A stretch of DNA of 11,165 nt, taken from contig DLOX01000072.1 of NCBI GenBank assembly GCA_002478575.1, forward strand, positions 279-11,443, read 5' to 3'. The position numbers and the translations under genes were made by a program. Shown here one piece after another: positions 6,287 to 11,165 of the stretch; positions within the stretch are counted from its first letter, which is position 1; every line of letters starts with the position of its first letter. Under the pieces are notes generated by a model that searched no databases, had not been told where the DNA came from, and saw nothing but the letters and a program-made list of their open reading frames with translations. The DNA comes from Sphingomonadales bacterium UBA7473. GTDB lineage: Bacteria; Pseudomonadota; Alphaproteobacteria; Sphingomonadales; Sphingomonadaceae.

Positions 6287-7120
6287 ATGAAGACTAGGTT
6301 GACTATTGCAGGTTCGGTCATGGCGGTTGCGATTGCGATGCCTGTGCAGGCGCAAGCGGAGGATGCTCCGTTTGATGGGCTGTATGTGGGGGCAACGGCT
6401 GGCGGCGCGTTTCAGGGCGGCGATGAGGATTCATCAATCCTGTTCGACCGCGATCTTGACGGCACCTTTGGGGACACGGTCACCACACTGAGCGGCGCGA
6501 ATGCCTTCACGCCCGGGTTCTGCGGCGGCGCTGCCCTCACCGGCGCGGCGGCTGGCGGATGCGCCGGCGACGAGGATGGCTTCGATATCTCGGGCCGGAT
6601 TGGATATGATCGCCAATTCGGCAGTCTGGTCATCGGTGCGGTTGCAGAATTCGGCCGCTCCGACATAAGCGATAGCGTTTCGGCGTTCAGCGCGACCCCG
6701 GCTGCCTATGTCCTGAGTCGGTCGATTGATTACAACGGCCGTCTTGGCGTGCGCGGCGGCTTTGCCACGGGACGGACCCTGTTCTATGGCACCGGCGGCC
6801 TTTCGATCGCGCGCCTCAATAACAGCTTTGCCACCACAAACGTGGTCAACGCTTTCACCGACAATGGCGATTCCACGGCGTTCGGCTTTCATGCGGGCGG
6901 CGGGATCGAGCAGCGAATCTTTGCGAACCTGTCGATCGGCGTCGAGTATCTCTACACCGATCTGCAAGACGATGATTACCTGTTGCGGGTCGGCCCGGCG
7001 GCTGGGACGGTTTCGACCAACCCGTTCATTCTGGGCAACCCAAGCGGCACGGACTTCGCGCGCAGCGATGACCGGTTCCGTTATCAAGCCGTGCGCGCGA
7101 CGATTGCCTACCGGTTCTGA
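6287..7120 (+). CDS. Small outer-membrane beta-barrel protein (OmpA-like/porin family barrel)
   Basis: A 277-residue protein with a signal peptide (MKTRLTIAGSVMAVAIAMPV, cleavage likely after AQA at 24). The mature part opens with FDGLYVGATAGGAF, the usual first strand of OmpA-like/Opa-like barrels. It continues with alternating hydrophobic strands, such as GFDISGRIGYDRQFGSLVIGA (98-118), RLGVRGGFA, LFYGTGGLSIARL and LSIGVEYLYTDL. It ends in ATIAYRF; the C-terminal Phe is the outer-membrane assembly signal recognised by the Bam complex. About eight to ten strands are likely, separated by Gly/Ala- and Asp-rich loops. Cys79 and Cys92 in the first long loop could form a disulphide. There is no peptidoglycan-binding OmpA domain. 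Role is unknown: a structural barrel or small pore. The gene stands alone, with a long leader upstream and a strong hairpin downstream. Confidence 0.85.
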   Translation: MKTRLTIAGSVMAVAIAMPVQAQAEDAPFDGLYVGATAGGAFQGGDEDSSILFDRDLDGTFGDTVTTLSGANAFTPGFCGGAALTGAAAGGCAGDEDGFDISGRIGYDRQFGSLVIGAVAEFGRSDISDSVSAFSATPAAYVLSRSIDYNGRLGVRGGFATGRTLFYGTGGLSIARLNNSFATTNVVNAFTDNGDSTAFGFHAGGGIEQRIFANLSIGVEYLYTDLQDDDYLLRVGPAAGTVSTNPFILGNPSGTDFARSDDRFRYQAVRATIAYRF

Positions 7121-7146
7121 GGCGGCGTATCGCCAACGCCCCATGC

Positions 7147-7184
7147 TTGAGCGGTTATCCGATAATAATCGGATAACCGCTCAA
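7147..7184. terminator. Long perfect hairpin between convergent genes, probable bidirectional terminator
   Basis: TTGAGCGGTTATCCGAT (7147-7163) and its exact reverse complement (7168-7184) form a 17-bp stem with a 4-nt loop AATA. ATGC (7143-7146) and GCAT (7187-7190) could extend it past a 2-nt bulge. It sits 26 bp after the barrel gene and 53 bp after the receptor gene on the opposite strand. No T-run follows on either side, so it may work as a stem-only terminator or a 3'-end stabiliser. Confidence 0.65.
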
Positions 7185-7237
7185 TTGCATCTTGGGCCCA
7201 CCGTTCGGGGCACAAGGCAATCGGCCTCGGCCTAAGA

Positions 7238-9280
7238 CTAGAAATTGCGGCGCAAGCTGACGCGCACCTGACGCGGTTCGACGGGACGAAAGTGCCGGTT
7301 AGCAACGGCTTCGGCTTCGCCAGCCAAGCGGGATTCGAAGAAATAGGTGATGTCGGCGTCCTGCACGTCGAACACGTTGAATATTTCCACGCCCAGCGTA
7401 AACTCGCGCGTCTCCCAAAATCCGCCGATATTGACCAGTGTCGTGGGATCAGACTCGACCGAGCCGTCCTCAATCAATGGCGCACGCCCGAAGTGCCGTA
7501 CTTGCCCGGTTAGACTGAGGCTCTCGGTGGGATTGATGGTGACGCCCGCCGAGATGACTTCGGGCACTGCTCCGGGTATCTCGCGCATACCGGAAGCCGG
7601 GCCGACAAACTGGGCATCGGTATAGGCATAGGCTCCATCGATCACGACCCAATCGGCCGGCAGCCAGAAGAAATTGGCTTCCACCCCGTAACGCCGTGAT
7701 CCGTCACGGGGTTCTGTTGCGCCCGCATCGCCGACGAAGACCAGCTCGGAATCCAGGTTGAGCCAGAACCCGGTGATGGCAGCGTTGAACTTGCCGCGCT
7801 CTACCCGCGCACCGAATTCGGTGCCCTCGGCGCGGGCAAAGACCTGCACCTGATCGGCCGGATCCAAGCTTACCGGATCGCGCGTGATTGTGGCCCCGCG
7901 CACATCATTTGAATGGAAAGATTGGCCATAGGACGCATAAAGCTCAAGGCCGTCAAGCACTTCCCACGCAAGGCCCGCTTTGGGTGCAAGCAGGCCATCA
8001 TCGCCAGTGCCCGAATTGGCGGCAAGGTCGGATGTGACGTCATAGAAGATATGGTCATAGCGAAGCCCTGCGAACGCGCGCAGCCCTCCACCAAGCTGGA
8101 GCGTGGCCGAGGCATAACCTGCCAGCAGCGTCTGATCGACGGAATCAACGCGCACCGGATCAGTCTCCTGACCATCCACGCTTTCGAACAACCCAACGTT
8201 TGAAATGTCATCATGGCGAAGATCAATGCCGACCGTGAGATCGAGCCGATCCAGGTCGAGCTTGTGTGCCAGTGAACCGCCAAGGATCAAGCGCTCGTCG
8301 ACCTGCACGAATTCATCGCCCTGGACCGGATCATCCAAAAAATAGGTGAAGTTGGAAACCAGGCGGAAATCATAGTAGGTCGCGTAAGCAAGCACAGAAG
8401 TGTCGCCAATTGCTACATTGCCAACGCCGCCGATCCGGGTTGTCCGGCCGCCGAGATCGTCGTCGATAAAGCCGAAGCGGTCGATCAATCCGCTGCGGAT
8501 GGCGCGTTCAGGAACCTGATCGGTCGATGTCCAGCGCGCATCATAGGCGTTGAGCGTCAGGGAATAGGTCGCTTCGCCTCGTTCACCGGAAAATTTGACC
8601 AGTCCTGCAAAGCGCTCAAAATCCTCTTCCAGCGCGAATGGGCCATCATAGGTCTGTGCCTCCACCGCGACCAGCAGATCACCACCGCCCACTATCGCAC
8701 TGCCGCCCGCAACACCGCGCAGAAAATTGAACTCGCCAGCTTCCACCCTGACAAATGGTTTCAAGCGATCAACGGTGTTAAAGGCGATCATGCCAGCAGC
8801 GGTAAAGTCGCCCACATCGGCAAAGTATGGCCCTTTTCGGAAATCGATCCGTTCCAGCGTTTCCGGTATCAGGAAATTGAAATCGAGATAGCCTTGGCCA
8901 TGACCATGGGTCGGTAGATTGATCGGCACACCGTCAACGAATCCAGCAAAATCAGTGCCATGATCAAGGTTGAAGCCGCGCAGGAAATACTGGTTGGCCT
9001 TGCCGCTGCCCGAATGTTGGGTGGCGATGACCCCGGGCACATTCTCGACCAACTCGCCGATGCGAGAGATTGGGACATTGACGAAGTCATCATAACCGAC
9101 AGTGCCTTGTGAACTGGTTTGCGCGACACCGATCTGCTCCAGCGCACGGCCATAGACAGTGATCACCTGTGCACCATCATCTTCGGGATCACCATCGGTC
9201 ATAGGGTCGTTTTCAGCCAAAAGCGGGGCTGATGACAGGGTCACAGAGGCGATGACCAAAGCTTGCAGTGCTTCCTTCAT
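7238..9280 (-). CDS. TonB-dependent outer-membrane receptor
   Basis: A 680-residue receptor for active uptake across the outer membrane, driven by TonB-ExbB-ExbD. A signal peptide covers residues 1-22 (MKEALQALVIASVTLSSAPLLA). An acidic linker follows, with a TonB-box-like QVITVYG (38-44). The plug domain runs about 60-170 and shows IGELVENVPGV (74-84), QYFLRGFNLDHGTDFAGFVDG (97-117) and RIDFRKGPYFADVGDFTAAG (144-163). The barrel of about 500 residues ends in VRVSLRRNF, with the terminal Phe needed for assembly. The plug contains THGHGQGY (124-131), a His-rich stretch that might touch a metal or cofactor; this is inference. It is the last gene of the minus-strand operon, 54 bp after the TPR gene. 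The ribosome site GGAG lies only 3 nt from the ATG, which is short and may lower translation. No cognate regulator or inner-membrane transporter is visible, so the substrate is not assignable. Confidence 0.92.
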   Translation of the reverse strand: MKEALQALVIASVTLSSAPLLAENDPMTDGDPEDDGAQVITVYGRALEQIGVAQTSSQGTVGYDDFVNVPISRIGELVENVPGVIATQHSGSGKANQYFLRGFNLDHGTDFAGFVDGVPINLPTHGHGQGYLDFNFLIPETLERIDFRKGPYFADVGDFTAAGMIAFNTVDRLKPFVRVEAGEFNFLRGVAGGSAIVGGGDLLVAVEAQTYDGPFALEEDFERFAGLVKFSGERGEATYSLTLNAYDARWTSTDQVPERAIRSGLIDRFGFIDDDLGGRTTRIGGVGNVAIGDTSVLAYATYYDFRLVSNFTYFLDDPVQGDEFVQVDERLILGGSLAHKLDLDRLDLTVGIDLRHDDISNVGLFESVDGQETDPVRVDSVDQTLLAGYASATLQLGGGLRAFAGLRYDHIFYDVTSDLAANSGTGDDGLLAPKAGLAWEVLDGLELYASYGQSFHSNDVRGATITRDPVSLDPADQVQVFARAEGTEFGARVERGKFNAAITGFWLNLDSELVFVGDAGATEPRDGSRRYGVEANFFWLPADWVVIDGAYAYTDAQFVGPASGMREIPGAVPEVISAGVTINPTESLSLTGQVRHFGRAPLIEDGSVESDPTTLVNIGGFWETREFTLGVEIFNVFDVQDADITYFFESRLAGEAEAVANRHFRPVEPRQVRVSLRRNF

Positions 9281-9334
9281 TTGCTCCGTAAATATCCAAA
9301 AATTTGATCCCGTTGCTCAGATGCAATTACAGGA

Positions 9335-10675
9335 TCAGTGGTTTCCAAAGGCCAGCATCTGGCTTTCCGGATCGAGCGCCCTTCGATTGCGGTTGAGGGC
9401 CATCTGCTGAAATTTCGCGCTTTGGGCATCATCACCAATGGCCGCGAAAGCGTCGCTTAGCGTCAGATATTGCTCGGTGGATTGCCAGCCTGATTGGTTG
9501 ACGGTCTGGAGCAGCCTGATCGCCTCGCGCGGATTATCGGTGACGAGATGCGCGCGGGCCAGCGCTATCGTCGCATCGCCGAACGGGCGCGCGCGATAAT
9601 TCGCCGTCGCAAGCTCCAGCGCCCGGTCGCCCTCGCCCTTGGTGAGCGCCAGATCGAGCGCATGGTCGAAGTAAGCTTCGGGAAGGATCTTTAACCGCTG
9701 CTCGAACAGCTTGGCTGCCTGATCGCGCAGCGCGCGTGCTTCGCGCCGCTTGCCTTCGAAGGCATAGACATTGGCCAGCGCCATCATAACGTCTGGGTTG
9801 TTGGTCCGCTCGATGATCCGCTGATACTTGACCTTGGCCTGATCACGCGCGCCGCTCACGGCCAGCATTTGCGCGATATGGGCTTCAGTCAGCCAATGGC
9901 CGGGGAACAGCGTGTCCGCGCGCTCGAAATAATCGCGCGCCAGATCCCAATTGCCGCGCTGAAGTTCAAGCGCACCGATCTGGAGGTGGTAGGCCGCCAG
10001 CAATTCGGGGCTGCGCGACCGCCCACGCAGCGCGCCGAACTTGTAGAGATCAATCGCCGCGTCGAATTCGCCGAGATATTTCTGCCATGTGGCCAAGCGG
10101 AAGATCGTGCCCGGACTTGGATCAAGCGCGTGGGCCTTGGCATAATACTTTTGCGCCGCCCGGTAGTCTCCGGAATAGAACGCGACCTCGCCCCTTTGGG
10201 CAAGAACCTCAGCCTGCTCCGCCGCGCCGCGTTTGACTACAAACTGGTCGTAGCTGTCGAGGTATCGCCGTGCGGCGGGATAACGATGCAGGCTGAGGTT
10301 GATCGTGCTGGCGGCCACCACCGGCCCGCCGATGTCCGGGGCAAACTGCATTCCTTTGGCGATCTGCTCGCTAGCCGCCTGAAGATGATCGAATGATCCG
10401 GTCAGTTGAGCCTTGATAAGGTGACCCATCGCCAGCCCTTCGTAGCCCAACCATTGATCGGGCGCGCGCGCAACGCGCTGTTCCGCCACAGCCAGATCGT
10501 CGTCCACCGCGGCCAGCGCCGCAGCAAAATCGCGCGGCCCAAAAGTCGGCTGCAACTCCATCGCGACCAGTGATGGTTCGCGGGAAACATAGCCTTGGTA
10601 AAGCGCCACGCCACCGGCAAACAGGCCCGTTGCGGCCAGCAGCATGACGGACCGTCTCAGCATGTAAGGGGGCAT
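9335..10675 (-). CDS. Membrane-anchored tetratricopeptide repeat (TPR) protein
   Basis: A 446-residue protein from the ATG at 10675. Residues 9-25 (SVMLLAATGLFAGGVAL) form a single hydrophobic segment, an uncleaved anchor or signal peptide, so the rest should face the periplasm. Helical repeats fill the remainder. TPR-like units are recognisable at AQRGEVAFYSGDYRAAQKYYAKAHALDP (159-186), FRLATWQKYLGEFDAAIDLYKFG (192-214), YHLQIGALELQRGNWDLARDYFERADTLFPG (229-259) and ALANVYAFEGKRREARAL (299-316). TPR arrays bind peptides or partner proteins; no enzyme motif is seen. A longer frame runs to 10819, but its extra 48 residues cross the intercistronic hairpin and overlap the upstream gene. The ribosome site at 10683-10688 favours 10675. 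The gene lies between the DUF4331-like gene (79 bp) and the receptor gene (54 bp), suggesting a joint role. Confidence 0.87.
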   Translation of the reverse strand: MPPYMLRRSVMLLAATGLFAGGVALYQGYVSREPSLVAMELQPTFGPRDFAAALAAVDDDLAVAEQRVARAPDQWLGYEGLAMGHLIKAQLTGSFDHLQAASEQIAKGMQFAPDIGGPVVAASTINLSLHRYPAARRYLDSYDQFVVKRGAAEQAEVLAQRGEVAFYSGDYRAAQKYYAKAHALDPSPGTIFRLATWQKYLGEFDAAIDLYKFGALRGRSRSPELLAAYHLQIGALELQRGNWDLARDYFERADTLFPGHWLTEAHIAQMLAVSGARDQAKVKYQRIIERTNNPDVMMALANVYAFEGKRREARALRDQAAKLFEQRLKILPEAYFDHALDLALTKGEGDRALELATANYRARPFGDATIALARAHLVTDNPREAIRLLQTVNQSGWQSTEQYLTLSDAFAAIGDDAQSAKFQQMALNRNRRALDPESQMLAFGNH

Positions 10676-10682
10676 ATGATGA

Positions 10683-10688
10683 CCTTCC
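10683..10688 (-). promoter_or_regulatory. Ribosome binding site that decides the start of the TPR gene
   Basis: On the minus strand GGAAGG stands 7 nt before the ATG at 10675. This supports that start over the upstream in-frame start at 10819 and over the ATG four codons further in (10663). Confidence 0.8.
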
Positions 10689-10702
10689 GAAAAGTCGATC
10701 GA

Positions 10703-10737
10703 ACGGGCACAAGCACGCCAACTGTGCTTGTGCCCGT
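10703..10737 (-). promoter_or_regulatory. Strong intercistronic hairpin between the DUF4331-like and TPR genes
   Basis: ACGGGCACAAGCAC (10703-10716) and its exact reverse complement (10724-10737) form a 14-bp GC-rich stem with a 7-nt loop. It lies 17 bp after the stop of the upstream gene. A short run of four T follows about 8 nt beyond the stem on the minus strand, too late for a classical terminator. It may act as an attenuator or partial terminator, or protect the 3' end of the upstream message. Confidence 0.55.
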
Positions 10738-10754
10738 GATCAAACTGGGGCCGA

Positions 10755-11165
10755 CTAACTTGCAGGCGTGACAGGCCTTGCGCATGGGGTAAGGCCAGCC
10801 CCGACGACGTCATCTGCAAGAGCGTTGGTCAACACCGTCAGCCGCGCCGCCAGTTCCGGCACGAAATCGCCATCAGCATCGTCCGCCGTATTGGCATCAT
10901 TGTAGGAATTGCGCAGGCCGCTGCCAATCAGCACTGTGGCCACCGCAGGCATGCCCATCCGGTCAACCCGCACGAAGCTGCTCGCTGGACTGTCGTTGAA
11001 GGCAAAGTTGGTCCCGCCTGTGGCTCCCGCAGCTGGCGTGCCATTCGGCGACGCTAGAAACGGGAAATCAGTCAGGAACGGCCGATCATTCGCAGCCGGG
11101 CCAAGCGGCAGACGGGCAAACGTATCGGCGCCGTGGGTTGCCAGATCGAGGAACAGGATACCCAG
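10755..11165 (-). CDS. DUF4331-like secreted protein, C-terminal part, 5' end beyond window
   Basis: The open frame runs from the right edge to a TGA-type stop at 10755-10757, giving 136 visible residues with no start in view. Two segments recall the end of DUF4331 family proteins: NDRPFLTDFPFLASPNG (visible residues 26-42) and VRVDRMGMPAVATVLIG (65-81). They are followed by YNDANTADDADGDFVPEL and a late GLTPC. The match is from memory, not a search. DUF4331 proteins are usually exported and of unknown function. The visible part is rich in Ala, Asp and Gly and has no membrane segment; a single Cys sits in the GLTPC motif. As first visible gene of the minus-strand operon, it likely works with the TPR protein and the receptor. 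The promoter must lie outside the window. Confidence 0.65.
   Translation of the reverse strand: MGILFLDLATHGADTFARLPLGPAANDRPFLTDFPFLASPNGTPAAGATGGTNFAFNDSPASSFVRVDRMGMPAVATVLIGSGLRNSYNDANTADDADGDFVPELAARLTVLTNALADDVVGAGLTPCARPVTPAS

Noticed and set aside
6103..6321. Minus-strand frame of 72 codons with a coherent-looking stretch (IQMQLAMAANGQSVLWEVW)
   Set aside because: It overlaps the start and signal peptide of the beta-barrel gene, has no good ribosome site, and the striking residues come largely from the palindromic bases at 6190-6224. A decayed gene cannot be excluded.
6434..7144. Minus-strand open frame of 236 codons opposite the beta-barrel gene
   Set aside because: It is a shadow frame of GC-rich coding DNA. 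The + strand frame has a signal peptide, barrel strands, C-terminal Phe and a good ribosome site.
9869..10396. Plus-strand open frame of 175 codons inside the TPR gene
   Set aside because: Antisense shadow with no start context; the TPR repeats on the minus strand explain the sequence.
1..11165. CRISPR array, insertion sequence or toxin-antitoxin pair
   Set aside because: No regularly spaced repeats, transposase motifs or small paired genes were seen on either strand.

Overview
The window looks like a chromosomal segment from an alphaproteobacterium, most likely Sphingomonadales (Erythrobacter or Sphingomonas relatives). This rests on the GC-rich coding style, the alphaproteobacterial ParE C-terminus, a Kup potassium transporter with a His-rich N-terminus, envelope proteins of sphingomonad type and a TonB-dependent receptor operon. 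The taxonomic call is inference from recalled family resemblance, not a database search.

Left part (1-5626, all + strand): the C-terminal half of ParE (topoisomerase IV subunit B) enters from the left edge. After 9 bp comes a secreted beta-lactamase-fold serine hydrolase. Next is a secreted helical-repeat protein ending in a TonB C-terminal-like domain, then the K+ uptake protein Kup. A CAU-anticodon tRNA gene follows, with a well-placed promoter of its own.

Middle part (5627-6286): about 660 bp without a convincing gene. It opens AT-rich right after the tRNA. It carries an 11-bp inverted copy of the tRNA T-arm, three copies of a TTGGGGGTAT-type iteron, and nested dyads just upstream of the next gene. 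It may be the scar or attachment region of a mobile element that used the tRNA as its target, but no integrase is present.

Right part (6287-11165): a small outer-membrane beta-barrel gene (+) converges on a three-gene minus-strand operon. A 17-bp perfect inverted repeat, probably a bidirectional terminator, separates them. In transcription order the operon is a DUF4331-like secreted protein (its 5' part lies beyond the right edge), a membrane-anchored TPR protein and a TonB-dependent receptor. A strong 14-bp stem lies between the first two genes and may set their expression ratio. The operon is the most interesting system here: an outer-membrane receptor with a His-rich plug motif (THGHGQGY), co-encoded with two periplasm-facing partners of unknown function. 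It plausibly takes up or handles a metal or cofactor, but the substrate cannot be read from the sequence.
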